Program-made: the position numbers and the translations under genes
Assembly (NCBI RefSeq): GCF_030150205.1
Contig: NZ_JASLGT010000024.1
Location: 1 to 64,000, forward strand
Length of the DNA: 64,000 bases
Direction of reading: 5' to 3'
From: Niabella sp.
Lineage (GTDB): Bacteria > Bacteroidota > Bacteroidia > Chitinophagales > Chitinophagaceae
Shown: piece by piece, positions 41,151 to 49,871 of the stretch
How the letters are laid out: every line of letters begins with the position of its first letter
Position numbering within the stretch: position 1 is the first letter of the stretch
The notes under the pieces: generated by a model
Seen by the model: the letters and a program-made list of their open reading frames with translations, nothing else
Database searches by the model: none
What the model was told of the DNA's origin: nothing

Positions 41151-41175
41151 AAGGCGACACAAAAGTAGTCGCCTT
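41151..41175 (-). terminator. Intrinsic terminator-like hairpin between DUF3098 and uppP
   Basis: The 8-bp stem AAGGCGAC (41151-41158) and GTCGCCTT (41168-41175) has a 9-nt loop and is followed on the minus strand by ATTTTTTTAA. It would end the DUF3098 transcript. The loop itself contains a TAnnTTTG box, so termination and re-initiation of transcription may coincide. Confidence 0.65.
41160..41167 (-). promoter_or_regulatory. -7 box TACTTTTG for uppP, inside the terminator loop
   Basis: Minus-strand TACTTTTG matches TAnnTTTG, 28 nt before the uppP ATG (41131), and lies in the loop of the hairpin 41151-41175. Confidence 0.4.
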
Positions 41176-41197
41176 TAAATTTCTTATCGAAGTTTTT

Positions 41198-41449
41198 TTA
41201 CTTTTTTTCGGGAGCTGATTTTTTAAAAATCGCATACACTTCAATGATCAACCCGATAAAGATAATGATCGGCGCAACGGTAATACGGGTAGCGCTGTAG
41301 ACCTCATCCCGGTTAAACACCGCCGGATTGGCGCTTTTTCCGCCCGACATTAAAAACATGCCCAGCGCAATCACAACTGCTCCAATCAGCATCCAGGTAT
41401 AATTGGACTTTGAAAACATTGAAGGGGCACCATTTGTAGAAGTAGCCAT
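41198..41449 (-). CDS. DUF3098-family small membrane protein
   Basis: This 83-residue protein has two TM segments: YTWMLIGAVVIALGMFLMSGG (~17-37) and ITVAPIIIFIGLIIEVYAIFKK (~56-77). Between them is the conserved NPAVFNRDEVYSATRI, which matches DUF3098. In many Bacteroidota the gene sits between ftsX and uppP; here uppP follows but ftsX is not present upstream. Its function is unknown; a link to envelope biogenesis or division is suggested by the conserved neighbourhood only. Confidence 0.88.
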   Translation of the reverse strand: MATSTNGAPSMFSKSNYTWMLIGAVVIALGMFLMSGGKSANPAVFNRDEVYSATRITVAPIIIFIGLIIEVYAIFKKSAPEKK

Positions 41450-41779
41450 ATGCTGACAATTTTAGGGTTGCAATATAATATATTATATGCAATGCCCGAA
41501 TTCCGGGAAGCAAAAAGCCCCTTCATTTAATCATTTTTTACAAAAACGGCCAGTAGCGGCCATTTGCCCGCGGCTTCCATAACCTACCTGGATGCCGCAA
41601 CCCGTAAACCCAATCTGCGAATCTGCGGCTTTTGCGCTCAAAATACCCACCAGACCTGCCTTTTTGCAAATACAATGCTTAAATTTGCCCCCCAAGTACG
41701 GTTTCCTGTTTTTTTTGTTGAAAATGAAGTAATAACATCCTTTTCACATGTAAAGGAAGGACCGGATCAATATGAAATT
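41450..41779. other. Divergent intergenic region between DUF3098 and leuS
   Basis: This 330-bp stretch separates the two divergently read genes. It contains TAAATTTG (41680-41687, plus strand), 92 nt before the leuS start, and nothing else recognised. The leuS frame is open through most of it but encodes no LeuRS sequence. Confidence 0.5.
41680..41687 (+). promoter_or_regulatory. -7 box TAAATTTG upstream of leuS
   Basis: TAAATTTG matches TAnnTTTG. A TTTG at 41663-41666 is only 13 nt away, closer than the usual -33 element. The implied leader would be about 85 nt. Confidence 0.4.
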
Positions 41780-44623
41780 ATGGAGTATAACTTTAATGAA
41801 ATAGAGAAAAAGTGGCAACGCTTCTGGGAAGAAAACGGCACCTACACCGTTTCGAATGAAAGTAAGAAACCCAAATATTATGTGCTGGACATGTTTCCTT
41901 ACCCCAGTGGTGCAGGGCTGCATGTAGGACATCCCCTGGGATATATTGCCAGTGATATCTATGCCCGCTATAAACGCCTGAAGGGATTTAATGTACTGCA
42001 CCCCATGGGTTACGATGCTTTTGGCCTTCCGGCGGAACAATATGCGATCGAAAATGGCATTCATCCGGCCGCTTCAACCGAAAAAAATATTACCACCTTC
42101 CGGAAACAGCTGGACAATATTGGCTTTTGTTTCGACTGGAGCCGGGAAGTACGCACCAGCGATCCGCAGTATTATAAATGGACGCAGTGGATCTTCCTGC
42201 AGTTGTTTGAAAGCTATTTTGACCGGCAGCAGCAAAAAGCAGTGCCCATCCGTAACCTGGTTGCTTTATTTGAGCAGCATGGCTCAGCAGCCCCCGGTGT
42301 TAAGCCTTCCGCATTCAGCTTTACGGCCGATGAATGGAAATCTTATACTGAAGCCCAAAAGCTGGATATCCTGATGGATTACCGCCTGGCTTATTGCGGC
42401 TATGGTGAAGTGAACTGGTGCGAGGCGCTGGGCACCGTGCTGGCAAACGACGAAGTAGTAAACGGTGTAAGCGAGCGCGGAGGCTACCCGGTGGTAAAAA
42501 AGAAACTGCGCCAGTGGTATCTGCGCATTACGGAATACGCTGACCGTTTGCTGGAAGGCCTGCAGCGCGTGGATTTCAGTGAAGCAATGAAAGAAATGCA
42601 GAGCAACTGGATCGGGAAATCCAGCGGGGCAGAAATAACATTCAGCATTCAGGCCCCATCCCAGCCTTCCCCGCAGGGGAAGGAGCATCCTTCAGAATAT
42701 GTAGCAGGTCAATCTTTGAAAGAAGCTTCTCTTACTGTTTACACTACCCGCCCCGATACCATTTTTGGAGTGGACTTTATGGTCATTGCCCCGGAACTGG
42801 ACCTGGTAGACCAGATCAAAACACCGGAGCAGGCTGCGGCTGTAGATACTTATATCGCCTATGTAAAAAGCAGGAGTGAGCGGGAACGTATGGCGGAAAA
42901 AAAGATCTCCGGTGTATTTACCGGTGCCTATGCCATTAACCCCTTCGATGGCCGCGAAATTCCCATCTGGATCAGTGAATACGTGCTGGCGGGATATGGA
43001 ACAGGCGCTATTATGGCGGTGCCTTGTGGCGATGAGCGCGACTTTAAATTTGCCAAACATTTTAATATCCCCATCACCAATATCATCGGCAGTCATTTTA
43101 ATGGCGAAGACGCCAACGCCACCAAGGATGCAGTGCTGGAAAATTCCGGCTTCCTGAACGGTGTGCCCATGCGGGAAGCCATGGAACGGGTGATTAAGGC
43201 CATAGAAGAAAAAGGCATCGGAACCCGGAAGGTGAATTATAAAATGCGGGATGCCGCCTTTAGCCGCCAGCGTTACTGGGGCGAGCCGTTCCCCATTCAA
43301 TGGAAAAACGGCACGGCCTACCCAATGGATGCGGCAGAACTGCCGCTGGAACTGCCAGCCGTAGACAGCTATAAACCCGGACCCGAAGGAGAAGGCCCCC
43401 TCGCTAATATTCCTGAATGGGTAGCCCGGGAACTGGAAACCAATACCATGCCCGGTTATGCCGGATCCAGCTGGTACTTCCTCCGTTATATGGATCCTAA
43501 AAACAACCAGGAATTTGCCGGCCGCCACGCTACAGACTACTGGAACCAGGTAGATCTTTATATCGGTGGTACAGAGCATGCCGTGGGGCACCTGCTCTAT
43601 AGCCGCATGTGGACAAAGGCCCTGTATGACCTGGGGTATATCGGTTTTGACGAACCATTTAAACGGCTGGTGAACCAGGGTATGATCCAGGGAAGCAGCC
43701 GCTTTGTATACCGGATTAATGGTACCAATGAATTTGTTTCGCAGGGCCTGATTGCCGCTGATGATACCTATAATGGTCAGGTGCTGGATAAGATCCATGT
43801 GGATGTAAATTTTGTGGATGGAGTGGAACTGGATCTCGAAGCCTTTAAAAAGTGGAAGAACAGCGAATTTGCAGATGCTGCTTTTATACTGGAAAACGGG
43901 AAATACCTCTGTGGAACGGAAACCGAAAAAATGTCCAAAACCAAGTTCAATACCGTAAACCCGGACGACCTGGTAAACAAATACGGCGCCGATACCTTCC
44001 GCATGTACGAAATGTTCCTGGGGCCCGTGGAAATGAGCAAACCCTGGGACACCAAGGGCATCGAAGGTGTGCACCGTTTCCTGAAAAAATTATGGCGCCT
44101 GTTTTATAAGGAAAATACGGATGGCAGCTTTACCAACATCTGGACAAACGACACGCCCACCGCAGCCGAACTGAAAGTGCTGCACAAAAGCATCAAAAAA
44201 ATTGAGGACGATAATGAACGGTTTAGCTTTAATACCGGCGTGAGTGCTTTCATGATCCTTGTAAATGAACTCAACGATCTGAAATGTCATAAAAAGCAGG
44301 TACTGGACCCTGTATTGGTTATGCTTTCTTCCTATGCCCCACATATTGCAGAAGAACTGTGGCATGCACTGGGCAACAGCTCCAGCGTGCTGGACGCTCC
44401 CTTCCCGGTATATGAAGAAAAGTATACAAAGGAATCTGAAAAAGAGTATCCTATTTCCGTTAACGGGAAGATGCGTACCACCATGATCCTTTCACTGGAC
44501 GCCTCGCAGCAGGAAGTAGAGCAACTGGTGCTGGCGAACGAAACCGTACAGAAATGGCTCGACGGAAAACCACCGAAAAAGATCATTTATGTAAAAAACA
44601 AGATGGTGAACCTGGTGGTATAA
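41780..44623 (+). CDS. leuS: Leucine-tRNA ligase
   Basis: This 947-residue class-I synthetase has HVGH at residues 48-51 (the HIGH motif), the CP1 editing domain with TTRPDTIFG, and KMSKT at 717-721 (KMSKS variant). It charges tRNA-Leu and edits misacylated tRNA. ATG 41780 (MEYNFNEIEKKWQRFW) is the family start; upstream codons back to 41564 are ignored. An insertion of about 20 residues with SQPSPQGKEHPSEY lies just before the editing domain (residue ~290-310). It coincides with a DNA palindrome at 42665-42683 and looks like a repeat element captured in frame. A terminator follows at 44637-44665. Confidence 0.97.
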   Translation: MEYNFNEIEKKWQRFWEENGTYTVSNESKKPKYYVLDMFPYPSGAGLHVGHPLGYIASDIYARYKRLKGFNVLHPMGYDAFGLPAEQYAIENGIHPAASTEKNITTFRKQLDNIGFCFDWSREVRTSDPQYYKWTQWIFLQLFESYFDRQQQKAVPIRNLVALFEQHGSAAPGVKPSAFSFTADEWKSYTEAQKLDILMDYRLAYCGYGEVNWCEALGTVLANDEVVNGVSERGGYPVVKKKLRQWYLRITEYADRLLEGLQRVDFSEAMKEMQSNWIGKSSGAEITFSIQAPSQPSPQGKEHPSEYVAGQSLKEASLTVYTTRPDTIFGVDFMVIAPELDLVDQIKTPEQAAAVDTYIAYVKSRSERERMAEKKISGVFTGAYAINPFDGREIPIWISEYVLAGYGTGAIMAVPCGDERDFKFAKHFNIPITNIIGSHFNGEDANATKDAVLENSGFLNGVPMREAMERVIKAIEEKGIGTRKVNYKMRDAAFSRQRYWGEPFPIQWKNGTAYPMDAAELPLELPAVDSYKPGPEGEGPLANIPEWVARELETNTMPGYAGSSWYFLRYMDPKNNQEFAGRHATDYWNQVDLYIGGTEHAVGHLLYSRMWTKALYDLGYIGFDEPFKRLVNQGMIQGSSRFVYRINGTNEFVSQGLIAADDTYNGQVLDKIHVDVNFVDGVELDLEAFKKWKNSEFADAAFILENGKYLCGTETEKMSKTKFNTVNPDDLVNKYGADTFRMYEMFLGPVEMSKPWDTKGIEGVHRFLKKLWRLFYKENTDGSFTNIWTNDTPTAAELKVLHKSIKKIEDDNERFSFNTGVSAFMILVNELNDLKCHKKQVLDPVLVMLSSYAPHIAEELWHALGNSSSVLDAPFPVYEEKYTKESEKEYPISVNGKMRTTMILSLDASQQEVEQLVLANETVQKWLDGKPPKKIIYVKNKMVNLVV
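42665..42683. repeat. Palindromic element inserted in leuS
   Basis: CCTTCCCC (42665-42672), GCA, GGGGAAGG (42676-42683) is a perfect 8-bp hairpin in the coding sequence. It encodes part of the SQPSPQGKE insertion that ordinary LeuRS proteins lack at this position. Confidence 0.65.
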
Positions 44624-44636
44624 ATACACTTTCTTT

Positions 44637-44665
44637 TTAAAAGCCTGCTTCTTGCAGGCTTTTAA
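44637..44665 (+). terminator. Intrinsic terminator of leuS
   Basis: The 12-bp stem TTAAAAGCCTGC (44637-44648) with GCAGGCTTTTAA (44654-44665) has a 5-nt loop and an A/T-rich tail (TTTGTTC). It starts 13 nt after the leuS stop codon. Its symmetry allows function in both directions. Confidence 0.8.
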
Positions 44666-44826
44666 TTTGTTCAATTTATCCCCAACGCTACGCAGCCATT
44701 CTGCTGCAAAACCCGGGATAGCAGGATCGAAAAACACAAAACAGGGACAGAACTGTTCTAAACCGCAATCGTAAAAGGAACCTCAAAACCGGAGCGGTTG
44801 TTCTGCCACATTATGAATTCATCCGT

Positions 44827-45216
44827 TTACTGCCCGCTGATCAGCTTTAGCTTTTTATATTCCTCTGTAAAGGTTTCACCGGAAACTTTATAGGATAGAT
44901 GCAGCAAGCTATCTCCCACAAGCCTGAACTGAACCAGTTTCTCTGCGCCTACCTGTTCGCGGAAAGATGAACGAACCGTTTTTTCGAGGTAACTGTTTTC
45001 CGATTGCAACGTATATGTTCCTTCCATAGAAATGCCAAATCCGTCATCGCCCAAACCAATATTAGTGGAGGTGCCGTCGGTATTGTACAACTTCAGTAAA
45101 CCGGTCGATGCCCCATCCATCTGCAATTCCCATATGCCGGTTAACCGGTTAACGGGCTTCGGAGTCAATGCCATCAGCAAAACAATTGCCGGGATCCAAA
45201 AGAAGCGTTTTTGCAT
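44827..45216 (-). CDS. Small exported lipocalin-like protein (DUF4488-like)
   Basis: This 129-residue protein has an N-terminal hydrophobic signal (FFWIPAIVLLMALTP). The rest forms about eight beta strands, beginning LTGIWELQMDG and containing SMEGTYTLQSENSYLEKTV and LVQFRLVGDSLLHLSYKVSG, like the Bacteroidota lipocalin-like DUF4488 group. A small-ligand pocket is possible but no specific residue supports a ligand. It is transcribed divergently from the DUF937-OmpA gene; the gap contains a GAAATAGC inverted repeat. Confidence 0.6.
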   Translation of the reverse strand: MQKRFFWIPAIVLLMALTPKPVNRLTGIWELQMDGASTGLLKLYNTDGTSTNIGLGDDGFGISMEGTYTLQSENSYLEKTVRSSFREQVGAEKLVQFRLVGDSLLHLSYKVSGETFTEEYKKLKLISGQ

Positions 45217-45282
45217 TATTGCACATTTTTAATACTTGAAAGATAACGGTTTCTCTTTTTCTGCGCTCTATGAGCAGACGGA

Positions 45283-45312
45283 GAAATAGCCATTTTCCAT
45301 ACATGCTATTTC
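45283..45312. repeat. Inverted repeat between divergent genes
   Basis: GAAATAGC (45283-45290) and GCTATTTC (45305-45312) are separated by 14 nt in the 206-bp gap between the lipocalin-like and the OmpA-like genes. It could be a shared operator or a leader hairpin; no regulator is identified. Confidence 0.4.
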
Positions 45313-45422
45313 CGCTCAAAACGCCGGGATAGAGTGCTTCTGTAAAAATGGCATATTTTTAGATAGAATTGGATAGCGCAAACCAAAGGCGCTGTCTTTT
45401 AATCAAACTAAAAACTCAAACT

Positions 45423-46709
45423 ATGTCAATCAACATTGTAGATCTTGTGAAGAACTACGTTCCACAGGATTTGATTGCAAAGGCCGGATCGTTTCTGAAC
45501 GAAGGCGAAGGAAATGTTTCCAACGCGGTTTCCGGCATCATCCCTGCGGTACTGGGGTTATTTGCTTCCAAAGCCTCCTCCAGTGAGCAGGGAGCTGCTG
45601 AAGTGCTCGATGCGGCCAAAGGGGTTTCTAACAGCGGTATATTAAATAATACCGATGCACTTTTGGGCAATGCCGATCTTTTATCCAAAGGCACCAGTCT
45701 TTTTAAAGGCTTATTGGGTGACAAAACGAATTCTATTATTGATAGCATCGCAAATTTTGCAGGCATCAAATCATCTTCTTCCGGATCGCTGATCAGTATG
45801 ATTGTGCCCCTGGTGCTGGGACTGCTTGGAAAACATGCAGCAGACAATAACCTGAATGCAAGCACATTTTCCAGTTTCATGGGCGCTCAGAAAAGCAATA
45901 TTCTCAGTGCACTTCCCTCCGGACTGGGTACCCTGGGTACGGCGCTGGGATTAAATTCCATCAGGGATGGAGTACAGCAAACCGTTTCCAATGTTCAGGA
46001 AGGAGCTGCACCCGTTTATAACTATGCAAATGAAACCGCTCAAAATGCCGGCGGTGGCGCCAAATGGCTGTTGCCACTGCTGCTGCTCGCCGTTGTAGCA
46101 CTGGCGCTCTGGTATTTTCTTGGAAAGGGCTGTAATAAAACCACCACCACAGCCACGGGCGCCGATACTACAGCCGTTGCACCTGCAGATACCCTTACAA
46201 CAACACCTCAAGCACCTCCGGCCCCTGCTGTAAAAACGCTTTCAGAAGTCACCTTACCCAATGGTGTAAAACTACAGGCATACCCCGGTGGTATTGAAGA
46301 CCAGCTGGTACAATTTATCCAGTCGGATGCATACAAAAATGCCACTGACAGTACCTTAAAAGAAAAATGGTTCAACTTTGATGATCTCAACTTTGAATTT
46401 GGTACCACAAAACTTACCGATTCATCGAGGCGCCAGTTAGACAATATTGCGGCTATCTTAAAAGCCTTCCCCGATGTAAAGATCAAAGTGGGCGGCTATA
46501 CCGATAAAAAAGGAGACGATGCTGCAAACCTGAAACTTTCCGATGGCCGGGCCAAGGCCGTTCAGGCAGCTTTAAAAGCTGCTGGTGTGGGCGCCCAGGT
46601 TCCGGAAGCTGAAGGTTATGGCGAAAAGCTGGCCACGGTAGATGAAAATGCCCCGGATGAAGCCCGTGCAGCTGACCGCAGAACTTCCATAAGATTATTG
46701 AAAAAATAA
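45423..46709 (+). CDS. DUF937-OmpA fusion membrane protein
   Basis: This 428-residue protein has a DUF937-like domain at ~1-170, with helices and Ser/Gly/Leu repeats such as IIPAVLGLFASKASSSEQ and IVPLVLGLLGKHAADNNLN. A single TM follows at ~214-232 (WLLPLLLLAVVALALWYFLG), then a Thr/Ala/Pro linker. The OmpA C-terminal peptidoglycan-binding domain is at ~310-428 (NFEFGTTKLTDSSRRQLDNIAAILK, GGYTDKKGDDAANLKLSDGRAKAV, YGEKL). It probably anchors a membrane to peptidoglycan; the role of DUF937 is unknown. ATG 45423 (MSINIVDLVKNYVP) follows the family. A terminator lies at 46731. Confidence 0.87.
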   Translation: MSINIVDLVKNYVPQDLIAKAGSFLNEGEGNVSNAVSGIIPAVLGLFASKASSSEQGAAEVLDAAKGVSNSGILNNTDALLGNADLLSKGTSLFKGLLGDKTNSIIDSIANFAGIKSSSSGSLISMIVPLVLGLLGKHAADNNLNASTFSSFMGAQKSNILSALPSGLGTLGTALGLNSIRDGVQQTVSNVQEGAAPVYNYANETAQNAGGGAKWLLPLLLLAVVALALWYFLGKGCNKTTTTATGADTTAVAPADTLTTTPQAPPAPAVKTLSEVTLPNGVKLQAYPGGIEDQLVQFIQSDAYKNATDSTLKEKWFNFDDLNFEFGTTKLTDSSRRQLDNIAAILKAFPDVKIKVGGYTDKKGDDAANLKLSDGRAKAVQAALKAAGVGAQVPEAEGYGEKLATVDENAPDEARAADRRTSIRLLKK

Positions 46710-46730
46710 TTATATGTAAACCCTGAATAC

Positions 46731-46763
46731 AGCCGTCTCTCCAAAGGAGGCGGCTTTTCTTTT
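46731..46763 (+). terminator. Intrinsic terminator of the DUF937-OmpA gene
   Basis: A 10-bp stem with two G-U pairs runs from AGCCGTCTCT (46731-46740) to GGAGGCGGCT (46746-46755). A five-base loop lies between, and TTTCTTTT follows. It starts 22 nt after the stop codon. Confidence 0.75.
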
Positions 46764-46897
46764 GAAGCGCTTATAGCCTGTTGCACCGGCAATAACAGAT
46801 GCTCCATTATTTTGAAATCATTTTCTTTTCGTCATGCCGGGCAATGTCGGGATTTTGAATACTTCGCTTTCTTTATTCCCGGAAACGGAATTCATCT

Positions 46898-46905
46898 TAC
46901 TTTCG
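46898..46905 (+). promoter_or_regulatory. -7-like box TACTTTCG, 4 nt before the M16 start
   Basis: TACTTTCG differs from TAnnTTTG in one base and is followed by CCAA and ATG (46910), the same 4-nt geometry as at E1 and holB. Confidence 0.35.
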
Positions 46906-46909
46906 CCAA

Positions 46910-48148
46910 ATGATACGGTTTGACAGATTTACTTTAGCAAACGGACTGCGCGTGATTGTGCACCAGGATACAGCAACCCCAACAGTGGTCATGAATATTT
47001 TATATGATGTGGGCGCGCGGGATGAAGTACCGGAGCAAACGGGATTTGCCCACTTGTTTGAGCACCTGATGTTTGGCGGATCGGTAAATATCCCCGAGTA
47101 CGACGAACCCCTGCAACTGGCCGGGGGCGAGAACAACGCTTACACTACGAATGATCTTACCAATTATTACATACAGATCCCCAAAGAAAATATAGAAACG
47201 GCCTTCTGGCTGGAAAGCGATCGCATGCTCTCCCTTGCATTCAGCGAAAAAAGCCTGGAAGTGCAGCGCAAAGTTGTGTGTGAAGAATTTAAAGAGCACT
47301 ACCTGGACAAGCCCTATGGTGATGCCTGGTTCAAGCTGCGCGAGCTCGTTTATAAAAACCATCCCTACCGCTGGATGACCATCGGTAAGGAATTATCCCA
47401 TATTGAAAATGCCCGCCTGGAAGACGTAAAAAACTTCTTTTTTAAACATTACCGCCCCAACAATGCAATAATGGTGATTGCCGGCAATATTACCACGGAA
47501 AGCGTAAAAGCCCTGGCGGAAGAATGGTTTGGCGATATACCGGCAGGCGCCCCAAAAAAACGGGAGGTGCCGGTTGAACAACCTCAAACAGCAGCCAGGA
47601 AAGAAACGGTTACGGCCGATGTTCCGCTGGATGCCTTTTATAAATGCTGGCATATCGGCGACCGCCTGAGCCCGGAATATTATGTAGCAGACCTGCTGAC
47701 CGATATCCTGGGTGGAGGAGAATCATCCCGCCTCTTTGAAAAACTGGTAAAAGAACAGCAGCTTTTTGTAAACATCCAGTGTTATCATATGGGCAGTATC
47801 GACCCGGGCATTATCTGCATCGAAGGCAAGCTGGTAAAAGGTGCCGACATGAAAGAAGCAGAGGCTGCCGTAGAAGCCATCCTCCGCCAGATAAAGGAGG
47901 AGCCCATCCAGGAAACAGAATTACAGAAGGTAAAGAACAAAACCGAAAGCATGATGGCTTTTGAAGATATGAGCCTGCTGAACCGCGCGAACAGCCTTGC
48001 TTTTTATGAGCTGCTGGGCGATGCCGGCATGATGAATACAGAGCTGGACCGGTATAGTGCGGTTACCACACAGGCCATCCGGGAAACCGCGCAAAAGATC
48101 TTCAGGGAGGAAAACAGCAGTACGTTGTATTATCATGCAAAGCATTAA
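46910..48148 (+). CDS. M16-family zinc peptidase (catalytic type)
   Basis: This 412-residue M16B-type peptidase has the inverted zinc motif HLFEH (His48, Glu51, His52) and the downstream Glu in VCEEFKEH (~residue 124). The C-terminal half is the usual inactive repeat (LTDILGGGESSRLFEKLVKEQQLFVNI). No signal peptide is visible, so it is cytoplasmic or periplasmic by another route. The catalytically dead homologue at 24050-25324 could be its dimer partner. Substrate unknown; M16 peptidases degrade peptides that have been transported or misfolded. It overlaps the convergent membrane-protein gene by 4 bp. Confidence 0.92.
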   Translation: MIRFDRFTLANGLRVIVHQDTATPTVVMNILYDVGARDEVPEQTGFAHLFEHLMFGGSVNIPEYDEPLQLAGGENNAYTTNDLTNYYIQIPKENIETAFWLESDRMLSLAFSEKSLEVQRKVVCEEFKEHYLDKPYGDAWFKLRELVYKNHPYRWMTIGKELSHIENARLEDVKNFFFKHYRPNNAIMVIAGNITTESVKALAEEWFGDIPAGAPKKREVPVEQPQTAARKETVTADVPLDAFYKCWHIGDRLSPEYYVADLLTDILGGGESSRLFEKLVKEQQLFVNIQCYHMGSIDPGIICIEGKLVKGADMKEAEAAVEAILRQIKEEPIQETELQKVKNKTESMMAFEDMSLLNRANSLAFYELLGDAGMMNTELDRYSAVTTQAIRETAQKIFREENSSTLYYHAKH

Positions 48149-49062
48149 ACAGTCTTTTTTCCAAACGTCAGTTTGGTTATAGCATTTTTGTTATACCGCG
48201 CCAGGCAAACCTTTATACGCCGTTCCGTTTCGGCCGGAGAGAGGTTGTTATCTTTCAGGAGAATATTAATGGATGCTTCCCCGGAGGTCCCGGGAATTGC
48301 AGCCAGACTTACTACAAGGTATTCTTTCCGGTGTTGATTCGAGTGTACATCTTTTAGTAAATCATCATATTCAATATAGATCTTATCGATAGTATTCCAG
48401 GGGAAAAAACCTTTTTTCGGCATCCAAAACCCCATCGTCGAAAACGTAAACTTTACTGTAGGACTAAAAAATTTAAACAGCCCGTATAAAGCCACCGGCA
48501 CAAATACGGCAACTGAAAACCATGCTGCGCCATCAATAACAAACCGGCCAGCCTTCTCATAACGGATATAGGCAAAAAATGGAATTACCAGGATCCCGAA
48601 AGCAAAAAGTCCCAGATAATGTTTCTTCGATCCCTGTACAATCGTTTCTTCCGGAACCGTAACATCATCTTCCGTATCAACCACTACCCGGTTATGGCGT
48701 ACCCGCTCACTAAGGATTCTATTGATCTTCTCCCGGTCCTCTGCGGAGATCACTGCCCATTTCCCCGGCACCACCCGAAGCTTAGATCCAAAGCCAGAAT
48801 CGGCCCTGCGGATCAGCTCAAACAGATCGTCCACCTGCCCGTATGCCCATATACGCCATTTGTTATACAAATAAGACCCTACAATGAAAGGGAGGATCCA
48901 GGTAAGTATCAAACCGGAGATCCATATAAAAGGAGACGCGTTATTTTTATCAGCAAAATAAATAACGCACCCTGACCCGGCGCAAAATAACAAAAGGGGT
49001 ATAAGAACAACGCGTATTGTTATTTTGCTCAGCACATAGGAAACCGGGTAGTATTTTACCAT
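48145..49062 (-). CDS. Membrane protein of unknown function, four predicted TM segments
   Basis: This 305-residue protein is not recognised. TM segments are at ~15-37 (IRVVLIPLLLFCAGSGCVIYF), ~45-65 (IWISGLILTWILPFIVGSY), ~150-168 (YLGLFAFGILVIPFFAYI) and ~180-200 (WFSVAVFVPVALYGLFKFF). The C-terminal ~100 residues are soluble with FSTMGFWMPKKGFFPWNTIDKIYIEYDDLLKD, recalling PH-like membrane domains (bPH), and end in basic residues. The central loop contains ISAEDREKINRILSERVRHNRVVVD. Read after the LytTR gene with 69 bp between. ATG 49062 is used. Confidence 0.65.
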   Translation of the reverse strand: MVKYYPVSYVLSKITIRVVLIPLLLFCAGSGCVIYFADKNNASPFIWISGLILTWILPFIVGSYLYNKWRIWAYGQVDDLFELIRRADSGFGSKLRVVPGKWAVISAEDREKINRILSERVRHNRVVVDTEDDVTVPEETIVQGSKKHYLGLFAFGILVIPFFAYIRYEKAGRFVIDGAAWFSVAVFVPVALYGLFKFFSPTVKFTFSTMGFWMPKKGFFPWNTIDKIYIEYDDLLKDVHSNQHRKEYLVVSLAAIPGTSGEASINILLKDNNLSPAETERRIKVCLARYNKNAITKLTFGKKTV

Positions 49063-49131
49063 AATGCCCATTGTTAATAATGGTACAAAATAAAGGTATC
49101 TGTACTACAAAACGGTCTTCTCAAAAGCATC

Positions 49132-49803
49132 TCAGCCTCCAAACGCATAGCTATTACCAATGGGAAACTCCAGCAAATCGATAAATACCGCCTGTTTATT
49201 AAATTTCGTCACCTTATCCCTGGCCACAATATAGCTGCGATGGATCCGCGTAAATTTTTCGGCAGGCAGCAGCAACATGATTTCATTGATCGTAATGCGA
49301 CTCATGATCTTCTTTTGCTTCAATACCACGTTCAGGTAATTGCCCGCCGCTTCTATGTAAAGGATATCATTCAGCATTACCCGCACCTGTTCATAGCCAT
49401 CCTTTAAAAACACCGCATCAATTTCCTGGCTTTTATTGTTCTTAAGCGAGAAGAGCTCCTGGGCCTTGGTACAGGCCTTTATAAACCGGGCCAGGGAAAA
49501 GGGCTTTAGCAGGTAATCCACTGCGTTTACTTCAAAACCTTCCACCGCATGTTCGGTATACGCCGTTGTAAAAATGATCATCGGCGGATTGGCCAGGCTT
49601 TTAGACAGTTCAATCCCGCTGATATCCGGCATCTTAATATCCAGGAAAATGAGGTCGATCTTATTTTTCTGCAGGTAGTCAATCGCCTCAAACGCATTGG
49701 TAAAGCTGCCTTCCAGTTTTATAAAAGGTACTTTAACGGCCAGGTTTTTGATCACCTCCAATGCCATGGGTTCGTCGTCTATTGCAATTGCATTCACGGG
49801 CAA
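49132..49803 (-). CDS. LytTR-family response regulator
   Basis: This 223-residue protein has a receiver domain (~1-118) with phospho-Asp in IDLIFLDIKMPD, TAYTEHAVEGFEVNAVDYLLKPFS, and a LytTR DNA-binding domain (~135-223: VFLKDGYEQVRVMLNDILYIEAAGNYLNV, FTRIHRSYIVARDKVTKF). The C-terminus stops at FPIGNSYAFGG, a little short of the usual end. The start is TTG 49803 or GTG 49797; no upstream ATG is in frame. Its likely partner kinase is encoded at 53032-54507, with four genes between them on the same strand. Confidence 0.93.
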   Translation of the reverse strand: MPVNAIAIDDEPMALEVIKNLAVKVPFIKLEGSFTNAFEAIDYLQKNKIDLIFLDIKMPDISGIELSKSLANPPMIIFTTAYTEHAVEGFEVNAVDYLLKPFSLARFIKACTKAQELFSLKNNKSQEIDAVFLKDGYEQVRVMLNDILYIEAAGNYLNVVLKQKKIMSRITINEIMLLLPAEKFTRIHRSYIVARDKVTKFNKQAVFIDLLEFPIGNSYAFGG

Positions 49804-49871
49804 TGTTTATTAATAGTTAAAATAGCACCGGAGTTTTGTAAGTCATCAAGACCTTTATACCTCCCTCTTTT

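Noticed and set aside
42692..44074. Open frame of about 460 codons on the minus strand opposite leuS
   Set aside because: It is antisense to conserved LeuRS sequence, has no recognisable domain, and its residues follow from the codon bias of leuS.
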